A DNA stretch of 64,000 nt. Source: Segatella copri (GTDB lineage: Bacteria > Bacteroidota > Bacteroidia > Bacteroidales > Bacteroidaceae). Made by a program: the position numbers and the translations under genes. The stretch is taken from positions 3,808,479-3,872,478 of the forward strand of contig NZ_JAPDUW010000001.1 in the NCBI RefSeq assembly GCF_026015295.1, given 5' to 3'. Positions 51,154-60,270 of this stretch are shown piece by piece. Numbering within the stretch: the first letter of the stretch is position 1; each line of letters opens with the position of its first letter. Below the pieces are notes generated by a model. It was given only the letters and a program-made list of their open reading frames with translations, made no database searches and was not told where the DNA came from.

Positions 51154-52518
51154 ATGGAACAAGTATTTAGCTATATTATCAGTCTCGGTGCGAGCGTGAT
51201 GATGCCTATCATCTTCACGGTTATCGGTCTGTGTATTGGCATGAAATTCGGAAAGGCTTTGAAGTCGGGACTCTTCGTAGGCGTGGGTTTCGTAGGCTTG
51301 GGCGTGGTAACAGCATTGCTGACTACCAACTTCAACGACCCATTGAAGGCTATTTCTGACATCTACCACCTACAGTTAAACGTTTTTGACATGGGATGGC
51401 CTGCAGCTGCAGCTGTAGCTTACAATACAGCAGTGGGCGCATTGATTATCCCAATCTGTCTGGGTGTCAACTTCCTGATGTTGATTACCAAGACAACACG
51501 TACCGTAAATATCGACCTCTGGAACTACTGGCACTTCGCCTTTATCGGTGCGGTGGCTTACTTCGTGATGGGCCAGAGTTTGCTTTGGGGCTATTTCGCA
51601 GCTATCGTCTGCTACATCAACACGCTGGTCTGTGCAGACCTGACAGCCGACAGATTCCAGAAATATTACGATTTGGATGGTATCTCTATTCCGCAGCCAT
51701 TCTGCCAGAGTTTCATGCCATTCGCAATCGTTTTCAATAAACTCTTCGATATGATTCCGGGCTTCTCTAAGCTCGATATTGATGCAGAGGGACTGAAGAA
51801 GAAGTTTGGTGTGCTCGGCGAGCCACTGGTACTCGGTGTTATCGTAGGTGCCCTGATAGGTTGGGCAGCCCAGCTCGATATCAAGAAGATTCTCTTCCTG
51901 GGTGTAACGATGGGAGCCGTGATGGAGCTGATTCCTCGTATTACAGCCCTGTTTATCGACGGTTTGAAGCCTATCTCAGAGAAGACACAGGAGTTGGTGA
52001 AGACCAAGTTTAACGGCAAGAAGGTTCATATCGGTATGAGTCCTGCCCTGGTTATCGGTCATCCTACTACCTTGGTAGCATCTGTGATTCTGATTCCGGT
52101 TATCCTGGCTATCGCAGTCTTCCTGCCAGGCAACCAGTTCTTGCCTTTGGCATCGTTGGCAGGTATGTTCTACCTCTTCCCAATGATTCTGCCGTTTACA
52201 AGAGGTAATGTGGTGAAGACGCTTATCATCGGCCTGGTAACCCTCGTCATCGGTCTCTATTTCGTTACCGATATGGCACCAGACTTTACACTGGCAGCCA
52301 ACCAGGTTTATGCAGCTACAGGCGATAATGCCGCTCATATCCCTGACGGATTCTCAGGTGGTGCACTCGATTTCGCATCCTCTCTCTTCGGATGGGTTAT
52401 CTATCGCGGTGTGAAGCTTTCATACGTAGGTATGGGTGTTCTCGCAGTCATCACAGTAGCCATGATGGTTATCAACCGTCAGCGCATCGTGAAGGAAGAG
52501 AGAAAGGTAAAAGGGTAA
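51154..52518 (+). CDS. Galactitol-type PTS IIC-like transporter, orphan
   Basis: 454 residues with about ten membrane segments and the EIIC-GAT pattern (VMMPIIFTVIGLCIGMKFGKAL; VDMGWPAAAAVAYNTAVGALIIP-type segment reading FDMGWPAAAAVAYNT; PLVLGVIVGALIGWAAQ). No EIIA, EIIB, HPr or EI gene lies nearby, and Bacteroidales generally lack a working sugar PTS. It therefore probably works as a secondary transporter or facilitator without phosphorylation (inference). It heads a cassette with KduI and an ExuT-like MFS, so a uronate or unsaturated uronide is the likely substrate. Confidence 0.85.
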   Translation: MEQVFSYIISLGASVMMPIIFTVIGLCIGMKFGKALKSGLFVGVGFVGLGVVTALLTTNFNDPLKAISDIYHLQLNVFDMGWPAAAAVAYNTAVGALIIPICLGVNFLMLITKTTRTVNIDLWNYWHFAFIGAVAYFVMGQSLLWGYFAAIVCYINTLVCADLTADRFQKYYDLDGISIPQPFCQSFMPFAIVFNKLFDMIPGFSKLDIDAEGLKKKFGVLGEPLVLGVIVGALIGWAAQLDIKKILFLGVTMGAVMELIPRITALFIDGLKPISEKTQELVKTKFNGKKVHIGMSPALVIGHPTTLVASVILIPVILAIAVFLPGNQFLPLASLAGMFYLFPMILPFTRGNVVKTLIIGLVTLVIGLYFVTDMAPDFTLAANQVYAATGDNAAHIPDGFSGGALDFASSLFGWVIYRGVKLSYVGMGVLAVITVAMMVINRQRIVKEERKVKG

Positions 52519-52537
52519 AAAATAAAACAAGATAATT

Positions 52538-53503
52538 ATGAAGAAATTAACATTAATATTAGCAGCAATGGTATTAACAGCAAGTCAGGCTTTTGGCCAG
52601 TGTGGAAAATGTGGTTATGAAGTGAAGGCAGAAAATGCCTACACTAACTACAACGTTCGTTATGCAAGCAATCCGATGGATGCAAAGCACTATACAACAG
52701 ACCGTCTTCGCGGTGAATTCGCTATCGAGAAGGTGTTTGCTCCAGGCGAGGTAAACTGGACATACACCATGTTCGACCGCTTCCTCATCGGTGGTGCTGA
52801 GCCAACAACTGCTCCTCTGAAGCTGACTTCTATCGCTCCTCTCTATACAGACAAGCCAAACGATCAGAAGAATCTGCTCGACAACCGCGAGTTGGGTATC
52901 ATCAACATCGGTGGCGAGGGTACTGTTACCGTTGACGGCAAGAAGTATACACTCGGTTTCCAGGAGGCTCTCTACGTAGGTCGTGGTGCCAAGAACATCG
53001 AGGTAAGCAGCAAGGATGCAGCTAAGCCAGCTAAGTTCTATATGAACAGCGCTTGTGCTCATCAGACATATCCTACCAAGAAGGTTACCCTGAAGGATGC
53101 CAACAACATTAAGGCTGGTAGCCTGAAGGAGAGCAACGACCGCGTAATCCACCAGTTGATTATCAATGGTGTAGCCGGTGTTCGTACCTGCCAGTTGCAG
53201 ATGGGTGTTACTGAGTTGAAGGAGGGTTCTGTATGGAACACCATGCCAGCTCATACTCACCTCCGCCGTATGGAGACTTACCTCTATTATAATGTACCAG
53301 AGGGTCAGAAGATTCTCCACGTAATGGGTGAACCACAGGAGACACGTCCTATCTGGTTGAACAACGAGCAGGCTGTGATAGCTCCAGAGTGGTCTATCCA
53401 CTGTGCAGCAGGTACCAGCAACTATACCTTTATCTGGGGTATGGCAGGTGAGAATCTGATCTATAACGATATGCAGGTAGTGAAGATTCCTACATTGGAA
53501 TAA
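52538..53503 (+). CDS. kduI: 5-dehydro-4-deoxy-D-glucuronate isomerase with signal peptide
   Basis: 321 residues, about 40 more than E. coli KduI. The extra N-terminus is a clear signal peptide ([20 protein letters not shown]) followed by CGKCG. The rest is full-length Kdu[15 protein letters not shown], the metal-binding [16 protein letters not shown] (two His and Glu) and the last His in [24 protein letters not shown]. KduI interconverts 5-keto-4-deoxyuronate and 3-deoxy-glycero-hexulosonate from pectin or glycosaminoglycan breakdown, normally in the cytoplasm. The signal predicts periplasmic action before uptake by one of the flanking transporters (inference). The gene follows the IIC gene by 19 bases. 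Confidence 0.9.
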   Translation: MKKLTLILAAMVLTASQAFGQCGKCGYEVKAENAYTNYNVRYASNPMDAKHYTTDRLRGEFAIEKVFAPGEVNWTYTMFDRFLIGGAEPTTAPLKLTSIAPLYTDKPNDQKNLLDNRELGIINIGGEGTVTVDGKKYTLGFQEALYVGRGAKNIEVSSKDAAKPAKFYMNSACAHQTYPTKKVTLKDANNIKAGSLKESNDRVIHQLIINGVAGVRTCQLQMGVTELKEGSVWNTMPAHTHLRRMETYLYYNVPEGQKILHVMGEPQETRPIWLNNEQAVIAPEWSIHCAAGTSNYTFIWGMAGENLIYNDMQVVKIPTLE

Positions 53504-53613
53504 TAAGATACATGATATGGCAACCTGGCTTATGATTAATATGAGCCAGGCTTTGCCGTCTAAATAGTAATCTAAAATAAAAATAAGTATAACGCTTAAA
53601 AACTTTTTGCAAA

Positions 53614-55080
53614 ATGAGTCCTATTACAACAAGCAAAATGTCCAACTTCCGTTGGGTAATCTGTGCACTGCTCTTCATCGCAACCACAGTCAATTACATG
53701 GACCGTCAGGTTCTCTCTTTAACATGGAAAGACTTCATTGCTCCAGAATTCCACTGGACAGATGATCACTATGGTACCATCACCGGTCTTTTCTCAATCT
53801 TCTATGCCATCGCCAACCTCTTCGCAGGTAAGTTCGTTGACTGGATGGGCACCAAGAAAGGTTATCTCATTGCCATCTTCGTATGGTCAACAGGTGCTGT
53901 GATGCACGCCGGTTGCGGTTGGGTAGCTATGCAGATGGAAGGTTATGATTCTATCGAGGCACTACGCATGGTACAGGCAGGTAGTGATGCAGCTGTAGCG
54001 ATTGCTACAATCAGTGTATGGCTGTTCCTCTCTTGCCGCTTGATTCTTGCTGTGGGTGAGGCTGGTAACTTCCCAGCAGCCATCAAGGTAACAGCAGAGT
54101 ATTTCCCTAAGAAAGACCGTGCTTTCTCTACCGCTATCTTCAACAGTGGTGCTTCTGTAGGCGCTTTGGCAGCTCCAGCTACCATTCCATTGTTGGCTCG
54201 CAGCATGGGCTGGGAGTGGGCATTCATTATCATCGGTGTGCTCGGTTACGTATGGATGGGCCTCTGGGTATGGCTCTATGACAAACCATCTGAGAGCAAG
54301 CATGTAAACAAGGCTGAACTTACTTATATTGAACAAGATGAGGACCTCGAAAAGGTTGAGGCTGAGAAAGAGACAGAGACTGCTGACGCTGAGGAGAAAA
54401 CAATCGGCTTCCTGAAGTGCTTCAGCTACCGTCAGACCTGGTCATTCATCGTTGGTAAGCTGATGACTGATGGTGTTTGGTGGTTCTTCCTCTTCTGGGC
54501 ACCTGCTTACTTCTCTGACCAGTATGGTTATTCTTCTGATTCAGGTATGGGTATCGCCCTCATCTTCACTCTCTATGCTATTGTAACCGTATTGAGTATT
54601 GGTGGTGGTTACTTGCCAACCTACTTTGTTGACAAGAAGGGTATGAATCCATATATCGGTAGAATGCGTGCGATGTTGATTTTCGCTTGCTTCCCATTGC
54701 TCGGTCTGATTGCCCAACCTATGGGTGCGTACAGTGCATGGTGGCCAGCTATCATCATCGGTTTGCTCGGTGCAGGTCATCAGGCATGGTCAGCTAACCT
54801 CTATTCTACCATCGGTGATATGTTCCCTAAGTCAACTGTAGCTACCATCACCGGTATTGGTGCGATGGCAGGTGGTATCGGTTCCTTCCTGATTAACAAG
54901 GGTTCCGGTATGCTCTTCACCTATGCCGAGGGTCAGGGTTCTGCCTTCAGCTTCATGGGCTTCGATGGCAAGCCAGGTGCCTACATGATTGTATTCTGCA
55001 TCTGTAGTGTAGCTTACCTCGTAGGCTGGTGCATCATGAAGGCATTGGTTCCTAAGTACAAGCCAATCGTGGTTGAATAA
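53614..55080 (+). CDS. MFS transporter, ExuT/hexuronate type
   Basis: 488 residues, 12 membrane segments. The anion:cation symporter subfamily pattern is visible: FIATTVNYMDRQVLSLTW in TM1, FAGKFVDWMGTKKGYL after TM2, LAVGEAGNFPAAIKVTAEYFPKKDRA in TM4-5 and NLYSTIGDMFPKSTVATITGIG. An acidic cytoplasmic loop of about 35 residues (DEDLEKVEAEKETETADAEE) lies between TM6 and TM7. Family members import hexuronates. With kduI and the IIC-like gene upstream, import of glucuronate, galacturonate or their isomerised unsaturated forms is likely. A terminator follows. Confidence 0.9.
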   Translation: MSPITTSKMSNFRWVICALLFIATTVNYMDRQVLSLTWKDFIAPEFHWTDDHYGTITGLFSIFYAIANLFAGKFVDWMGTKKGYLIAIFVWSTGAVMHAGCGWVAMQMEGYDSIEALRMVQAGSDAAVAIATISVWLFLSCRLILAVGEAGNFPAAIKVTAEYFPKKDRAFSTAIFNSGASVGALAAPATIPLLARSMGWEWAFIIIGVLGYVWMGLWVWLYDKPSESKHVNKAELTYIEQDEDLEKVEAEKETETADAEEKTIGFLKCFSYRQTWSFIVGKLMTDGVWWFFLFWAPAYFSDQYGYSSDSGMGIALIFTLYAIVTVLSIGGGYLPTYFVDKKGMNPYIGRMRAMLIFACFPLLGLIAQPMGAYSAWWPAIIIGLLGAGHQAWSANLYSTIGDMFPKSTVATITGIGAMAGGIGSFLINKGSGMLFTYAEGQGSAFSFMGFDGKPGAYMIVFCICSVAYLVGWCIMKALVPKYKPIVVE

Positions 55081-55103
55081 ACATCACATATTTTATATAA
55101 GTT

Positions 55104-55137
55104 AAAAGCTCATTTGCACCAAGGCAAATGAGCTTTT
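55104..55137. terminator. Bidirectional terminator
   Basis: AAAAGCTCATTTGC-ACCAAG-GCAAATGAGCTTTT between the MFS gene and the convergent regulator gene. Confidence 0.9.
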
Positions 55138-55150
55138 ATCATATTTATAC

Positions 55151-56878
55151 TTATAGAGAAAGAATAAACCTGTCCCAATCTTCTGCACTCCCCAGCTTAT
55201 TAAAGAACTTTTTGTATAATCTGATTCTTATTTTCGAGATGGCTGATGGTGTGCATCCTAACAGACATGCCATATCAGCAGGCTTGCACCCTAATTTGAT
55301 GAGCATGCAAACATTTAACTCTCGATTGCTGATATCATAAACCGACCAAAGTTTTTCTTTAAAACTTGGCATGAACTGATCAAAGGTATCTTCCATTTGT
55401 TTTCTCTCTTCTTTTGTCAGATACTCTTTGGTTTCACTTCTTTTCTTCTTTTGTATCATGATCCCTATATCAGTGTTCTTGATGCTGCCTAAAGCTCGAT
55501 TTTCTTCTTCAATCTTCAGTTTGTTTATGGCATTCTGCGCTAACAGTTTTTCTTTCTCATCAGCTAATCTTTTCTTCAATTCATCTTTTTCATTTGTAGC
55601 ATTTATGAGTTGTAATTCTAATTCATCTATGCGTTTGTTGTTTTCTTTTATTTTCTCCAGACTGTTTTGGCGCATCTCGTCTTGCAATTTCTTCAGCATG
55701 AATACTTGCCTTTTTTCTTCCTGAGCTCTTCGTCTCAATCTACTGATTAATAAAAAGGCAAAAGTTGTAACTAAGAGTAAAAAAACAGTTGTAGAAGCAA
55801 ACAAAAGTTTGAATTCATTTTTCTCTTTTGATATTCTGGTGATTCTTTCTTTCTGCTTTTGATAATCATACAGTCCTTTGATTTTTGCCATCATTTCAGA
55901 GTTCGTATTTCTCCGAATGCTGTCTACAATATGTGTGTACCGTTCGAAAAATTTTATACTTTCAAAGTTCTTCTCTTTTCCTAGTGATTCTTTTGTAAGA
56001 AACTTATATGCTTCTTCTTTTGCATATATGTTTCCTTTATTCTTCAGAAAGGAATATAGCATGTTGGCTTTGGATATATCTGTTTGCTTATATAGATTAG
56101 CTGCAATAAAATAAACTGCACTAGAGTCTGCTTTATTGATATTGTGTAGTATGTCTGGAAGCAACTTTTGGGCATTTCCCCAATCTCTTTTATCCGTATA
56201 TGCAATAACACAATAGCTTTTTACACTATTGATACACCTGATATCTTTAGTGTGTTCAGCCATTTTCAAAGCTTTTTTTAAAAGTTTGAGCGCAAGTGTA
56301 GTTTCTCCCTTATCTAAAAGAACAAGGGCTTTGTCTTTCAATATTTTGACCATAGCAATATCGTCTTTTGCGATGAATGCTTCGTTATATGCCTTTGTGT
56401 ACATATCGATAGCGTAGTCGTATAAGTATTGGTCGTAGTAAATATTTCCAAGTTGGGAATAACATTTGTTGTTTATGTTTAAAATGGTGTCTTTGATACT
56501 CGCTGCTTTTGTGTAGAAATTGACAGCTTTCATTGCTTCGTCTTTTTCACTTTTTATTCTGCCTGCATAGTATAAGGCTAATTTTAGAAAAGTATAATCC
56601 TTTTTGTTTTGCATATAATTGATTATTCTGCTGATATTTTTCTCGTATGGTTTGATGTCATGATCTGTTAGATCTGTTGCTTGAATCTTTAAAAGTTCAC
56701 CATACATTTGTTCTTCTTTGTTGAATGAAGAGACATTTATGGTATCGAGGAAATTTGATGCTATGTTTTGGTCTTTGTATAAATCTTTAGCCATAGCATA
56801 AAAAAGACTGCGATTATCTGTTCTTTTAGAGCAGGACATAACGCACATAACGATAAATATGTAAATAAACTTTTTCAT
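55151..56878 (-). CDS. TPR-containing membrane regulator with C-terminal HTH
   Basis: 575 residues. The start MKKFIYIFIVMCVMSC looks like a lipoprotein-type signal. Residues about 40-330 contain TPR-like repeats (YSQLGNIYYDQYLYDYAIDM, ALVLLDKGETTLALKLLKKA). A membrane segment follows (LLFASTTVFLLLVTTFAFLL, about 365), then a coiled coil of about 110 residues and a C-terminal LuxR/HTH-like domain (LNVCMLIKLGCKPADMACLL, PSAISKIRIRLYKKFF). This is the Bacteroidales layout of membrane TPR regulators sensing periplasmic signals and binding DNA in the cytoplasm. It is divergent from three secreted-protein genes, its possible targets. The -7 box lies only 5-12 bases upstream of the ATG, so the mRNA may be leaderless. 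Confidence 0.8.
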   Translation of the reverse strand: MKKFIYIFIVMCVMSCSKRTDNRSLFYAMAKDLYKDQNIASNFLDTINVSSFNKEEQMYGELLKIQATDLTDHDIKPYEKNISRIINYMQNKKDYTFLKLALYYAGRIKSEKDEAMKAVNFYTKAASIKDTILNINNKCYSQLGNIYYDQYLYDYAIDMYTKAYNEAFIAKDDIAMVKILKDKALVLLDKGETTLALKLLKKALKMAEHTKDIRCINSVKSYCVIAYTDKRDWGNAQKLLPDILHNINKADSSAVYFIAANLYKQTDISKANMLYSFLKNKGNIYAKEEAYKFLTKESLGKEKNFESIKFFERYTHIVDSIRRNTNSEMMAKIKGLYDYQKQKERITRISKEKNEFKLLFASTTVFLLLVTTFAFLLISRLRRRAQEEKRQVFMLKKLQDEMRQNSLEKIKENNKRIDELELQLINATNEKDELKKRLADEKEKLLAQNAINKLKIEEENRALGSIKNTDIGIMIQKKKRSETKEYLTKEERKQMEDTFDQFMPSFKEKLWSVYDISNRELNVCMLIKLGCKPADMACLLGCTPSAISKIRIRLYKKFFNKLGSAEDWDRFILSL

Positions 56879-56882
56879 AATG

Positions 56883-56890
56883 CAAAGTTA
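56883..56890 (-). promoter_or_regulatory. Promoter -7 box next to the regulator start codon
   Basis: TAACTTTG on the minus strand followed by GCATT and the ATG. Transcription would begin at or next to the start codon; translation from an internal ATG at 56845 is the alternative. Confidence 0.55.
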
Positions 56891-56996
56891 ATACATTTAT
56901 TTGTAATATCTATGCGATAAATGCTTATTTTCCTTAATTTCCCCATTTGTCAAATGGTTGTCAATGTTTATATTGTTTAATGATGCATTTTTTCAA

Positions 56997-57004
56997 TACT
57001 TTTG
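56997..57004 (+). promoter_or_regulatory. Promoter -7 box for the secreted-protein genes
   Basis: TACTTTTG followed by GCATCC, 25 bases upstream of the start at 57030, with TTG at 56973-56975. Divergent from the regulator promoter about 110 bases away. Confidence 0.7.
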
Positions 57005-57029
57005 CATCCGAATTTTAATTATTAGAGTA

Positions 57030-57407
57030 ATGAAAGTTTTAGTTTTTATATTTATTGTGTTTTCTTTTCTAGGTGTTTCTGCAGAGGAGAATATGAGTAT
57101 CGAAAAGGAGTATGATGTATTTTGCTCTATCTATAATGGTGGTAGACATAATTCTAATAAGGCTCCCCTTCGTTACAATAGAATATTGTTGCAAGTAACA
57201 GAATTGATGGTCTCTGTTGTTGATGGTGCTGATAGTCCACAACCCTCAGTGTTGTCTTTTTATTCTGGTGACGGAACCCTTCTTTATAGAAAACAGTGTA
57301 TTCTTGAAAATGGTGTTGTTATTTCAATGGCACCCGATATAATTAACAAAGTATCTAGAATTACTATTGTTCTTAATGATTGTGAATTTATAGGTTTTAT
57401 TAAATAA
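57030..57407 (+). CDS. Small secreted protein of unknown function
   Basis: 125 residues from ATG 57030, just after the promoter. A signal peptide (VLVFIFIVFSFLGVSA) is followed by a beta-rich mature part (YNRILLQVTELMVSVVDG, SVLSFYSGDGTLLYRKQCIL, VSRITIVLNDCEFIGFI). The end resembles the DUF3244-like small beta-sandwich proteins of Bacteroidales, but the match is weak and I do not assign it. It leads a run of three AT-rich genes and is followed 24 bases later by a lipoprotein gene. Confidence 0.7.
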   Translation: MKVLVFIFIVFSFLGVSAEENMSIEKEYDVFCSIYNGGRHNSNKAPLRYNRILLQVTELMVSVVDGADSPQPSVLSFYSGDGTLLYRKQCILENGVVISMAPDIINKVSRITIVLNDCEFIGFIK

Positions 57408-57431
57408 AAGTTTAATTTTAAGGTTTTAAAA

Positions 57432-58574
57432 ATGAAAAATGTATTTTTTTTATTTGCGCTTCTATGCGCATTCTTTTCATCATGTTCTGATGAAGATGGA
57501 GCTAATGTAACAACTTCAAACGTGAAATTGCCACATGTCGTTACAATTAATAGTGGTGACAAGGTAACTTGTAGCTCGAATACTAAATCTCAAGTGAAAG
57601 TCTTGGCTTTTGATAATGAGGAAGGCTTTAATCACTTTGTTGGTATTCTAAGGACAAAGACATCACAACAACGAGCTCAATTGGTTAAAAGTTTGGGCTT
57701 TGAAAGCTTGGCTATGATTAATGATAAAGCAGATAAGGAACTTGATAAAATAGGTGCAACAGCTTCATCTGTGGATGATTTCAGAGCAAAATATTTGGAT
57801 TATAAGACAAAGTATGCAGGTATATTAGTAGCTAATGCTGCTGATTCTACAGACTTATCTCTTTATAAACCTGCTTCAAAAGATACTGCTGTTGCTCCGT
57901 ACTTAGTCGGTGAATGTAATAAAGTTCTAGTTGATGGTGCTCTTCGAGATATCCCTTTTTCTGATGAAATGAATGATGACGATAAGAAAATCTTTGCAAC
58001 AAGTTATACAGAATATTCGCCAAATTCGACAAGAAGTGTTGAGAAAGACTACACGAGTGAAGATTCTTGGCCAGTAAATGGTTTTATTGAAAAAGATGGT
58101 AATCATAAAACAATTTGTTCTGTTTACGTTACTGATGATTTCAAGTTGTTTATACATTTTGGTGCGCAATACAAAATGTGGTATGGATGGAAAAGGGCTA
58201 ATCGACAGTTCTTTTTTAGATTAGAAAACATGGAAGGATTAGATAAGTTAAATCCGGATGCACTTTCTTCAAATTTAAGTCCGAATACATATTATTTTGG
58301 CACATCCAAAGAATTCTATTCATATACAAAAATTAATTTTCATGTAGCTGAAGTTACCCAAAATCCTATTGTTATGATAAATAAATATGAAGTTACAGGT
58401 AAAGTTTTTGTATGGACAGATAGAATGTCTGAGAAAGATGCTAATGGAAATGTAATATATCAGAGTACCGGAAGTTCTATATATCCTACACAACACGCTC
58501 CTCGTGAAAACTTCCCTTTGTTCAAAAAAGAAAATTCTTTTCCTTGTAAAATATCTTTAGTAGGTAAAAGATAA
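57432..58574 (+). CDS. DUF4848-like lipoprotein
   Basis: 380 residues with a lipoprotein signal (FALLCAFFSSCSDEDG). The mature N-terminal half resembles DUF4848 (VKVLAFDNEEGFNHFVGIL, then helical FESLAMINDKADKELDKI and DFRAKYLDYKTKYAGIL, then ADSTDLSLYKP). The C-terminal half is beta-rich and aromatic (HFGAQYKMWYGWKRANRQFFF). The function is unknown; these are gut Bacteroidales lipoproteins, probably on the envelope. AT-rich codon use differs from the GC-richer core genes, which suggests acquisition. It probably shares a transcript with the genes on both sides. Confidence 0.7.
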   Translation: MKNVFFLFALLCAFFSSCSDEDGANVTTSNVKLPHVVTINSGDKVTCSSNTKSQVKVLAFDNEEGFNHFVGILRTKTSQQRAQLVKSLGFESLAMINDKADKELDKIGATASSVDDFRAKYLDYKTKYAGILVANAADSTDLSLYKPASKDTAVAPYLVGECNKVLVDGALRDIPFSDEMNDDDKKIFATSYTEYSPNSTRSVEKDYTSEDSWPVNGFIEKDGNHKTICSVYVTDDFKLFIHFGAQYKMWYGWKRANRQFFFRLENMEGLDKLNPDALSSNLSPNTYYFGTSKEFYSYTKINFHVAEVTQNPIVMINKYEVTGKVFVWTDRMSEKDANGNVIYQSTGSSIYPTQHAPRENFPLFKKENSFPCKISLVGKR

Positions 58575-58590
58575 AAAATGAATGGAATGA

Positions 58591-59202
58591 ATGAAAATGT
58601 ATAAGAAACTGATTTATGGAGTATTGCTACTCTTGACAATAGCATCTTGTAGCGAATCATCTGAACAAGAAGATGAATATGCTAATTGGAAAGAGAGGAA
58701 TGATGTGTTTTTCCAAGGTATATTTTTCAAGGCTGATTCAGCAATTAATGCTGGAAGTAATAATTGGAAAATTATACGTAATTGGTCTCTTCAAGAGCAG
58801 TTTGGAGTACAGAAAGAAAATAATATCGTAGTGCATGTTCTAGAAAATAGTACAAATACTTCTGTTCCGATTTATACCGATTCGGTTGTGGTAGATATTC
58901 AAGGTATGTTAATGCCAACTGATAAGGAAGAAAGGGGAACTGTATTTTATACTACGTTTTCAGGGAAGGATAGGAATGTCTCCTCAGATTTGCGATTAAC
59001 CATTTCTGCAAAAGGAACATTGCAAAAACAAGAAATTGATGGCTTGTCTACTGCTTTGCAGAAAATGCATATCGGTGATCGCTGGATGGTATACGTACCA
59101 TATAATCTTGCTTTGAAGAATCAAAGTTCTGTTAGTCCTTTTGTTCCTGCGTACAGTACAATGATATTTGACATTACGTTGCTTGGAATAAAACATACGT
59201 AA
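58591..59202 (+). CDS. FKBP-like lipoprotein
   Basis: 203 residues with a lipoprotein signal (LIYGVLLLLTIASC). The C-terminal 100 residues follow the FKBP pattern: VVVDIQGMLMPTDKEERGTVFYTTF, then IDGLSTALQKMHIGDRWMVYVPYNLAL and PAYSTMIFDITLLGI. Several active-site aromatic residues of true FKBP prolyl isomerases are altered (for example no clear YG at the substrate loop), so activity is doubtful. It begins 16 bases after the DUF4848-like gene. Start codon choice between 58591 and 58597 is open. Confidence 0.75.
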   Translation: MKMYKKLIYGVLLLLTIASCSESSEQEDEYANWKERNDVFFQGIFFKADSAINAGSNNWKIIRNWSLQEQFGVQKENNIVVHVLENSTNTSVPIYTDSVVVDIQGMLMPTDKEERGTVFYTTFSGKDRNVSSDLRLTISAKGTLQKQEIDGLSTALQKMHIGDRWMVYVPYNLALKNQSSVSPFVPAYSTMIFDITLLGIKHT

Positions 59203-59207
59203 ATTTA

Positions 59208-59246
59208 CAAAAAAGCGCATCGGCATTTGTTTGCTGATGCGCTTTT
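59208..59246. terminator. Bidirectional terminator
   Basis: AAAAAAGCGCATCGGCA-TTTGTTT-GCTGATGCGCTTTT, closing the three-gene run; the nitroreductase gene converges from the other side. Confidence 0.85.
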
Positions 59247-59336
59247 GGGGCTTTATGATTAAGGATTGGGACCTGCGATGGAATCGCAGGGAACGGGGGC
59301 GCAAAGAGGGAGAGGGAGCTTTTTACCCTTTTACCT

Positions 59337-60074
59337 TTAAATAAATCCTTGCTGCTTGAGGGCTTCGATAAACCCAACGCTCATCGCCTCGCAATCCTTC
59401 TTTGTGTATCGGATGTCGGTAAAAACCTGGGCTAGGGTCTCTACGTTGTTGATGCGAACGAACTCCTTGTTCTCTTCAAGAGCTTCCTTCTCTGCATAGA
59501 AGTCATCAATCTTCTCTGGGGTGTAATCTTCGAAATGCTCGTGGTGGATGATGCTGCGCAGAGGGAGACGGTCGCTCAGGGCTGGATGTTCTGCAGGCCA
59601 GCCGATTGTCAATGTGGCTACTGGCATTACAAGCTTAGGGAGCTTCAGGGTGTCGATGATCATCTTTGGCATATAAACCGTAGTTCCCAGGAAACAGGTG
59701 CCTAAACCGGCTTCTTCTGCCAGGTTCGTGAAGGTCTGGGTAAAGAGAAGGGCATCGGTAGCTGCATTCATAAAAGAGAGAATGTTGTCATAGCCCGGGG
59801 TTCCCTTGCGGTTCTCTGCCCAGAGGGTTGTGCGGCGATAATCGGCACAGATGGTGAGGATGACAGGGGCTTCTGTTACCATTGGCTGGTTGAAGTGGGC
59901 TGGCGCCAGCGCCTTCTTTCCTTCTTCACTTCTTGTTACCACAACGCTGTAAAGCTGCAGGTTTCCCATTGTCGGGGTGCGCTCAGCCTCTTCCAAAAGG
60001 CGGTTCAGGAGTTCTTCAGATACTTCCTTCTCTGCATATTTTCTGATGCTTGTTCTGTTCTTAATCGATTCCAT
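59337..60074 (-). CDS. Nitroreductase family protein
   Basis: 245 residues. FMN-binding features of the nitroreductase fold: IKNRTSIRKYAEKEVSEELL at the start, PTMGNLQLYSVVVTR, and DALLFTQTFTNLAEEAGLGTCFLGT with MPVATLTIGWPAEHP. The C-terminal 50 residues form a charged helical extension. It resembles NfsA/FRP-type NAD(P)H-dependent flavin or nitro reductases; the substrate is not deducible. It has its own promoter and is monocistronic. Confidence 0.9.
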   Translation of the reverse strand: MESIKNRTSIRKYAEKEVSEELLNRLLEEAERTPTMGNLQLYSVVVTRSEEGKKALAPAHFNQPMVTEAPVILTICADYRRTTLWAENRKGTPGYDNILSFMNAATDALLFTQTFTNLAEEAGLGTCFLGTTVYMPKMIIDTLKLPKLVMPVATLTIGWPAEHPALSDRLPLRSIIHHEHFEDYTPEKIDDFYAEKEALEENKEFVRINNVETLAQVFTDIRYTKKDCEAMSVGFIEALKQQGFI

Positions 60075-60146
60075 ATCTTTTTTATTTTATCATTATACCT
60101 TATTATATATAGGAGTTCTGTTCCATTTCAGAACCCTATTTTGCTG

Positions 60147-60154
60147 CAAAGTTA
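60147..60154 (-). promoter_or_regulatory. Promoter -7 box of the nitroreductase gene
   Basis: TAACTTTG on the minus strand followed by GCAG, 73 bases upstream of the start. Confidence 0.7.
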
Positions 60155-60239
60155 GTGAAAGTTTCCCAAAAAGTTGTCTTTCTTTCGCTTTTTTAGTGAA
60201 ATATATGCCAAAACGTTTCAGATTTTAGAAATAAAAGTT

Positions 60240-60247
60240 TAATTTTG
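60240..60247 (+). promoter_or_regulatory. Promoter -7 box of the RNR-like/folB genes
   Basis: TAATTTTG followed by GCACC, 23 bases before the start at 60271. Confidence 0.7.
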
Positions 60248-60270
60248 CACCTAAATATGAAACGTTTGAT

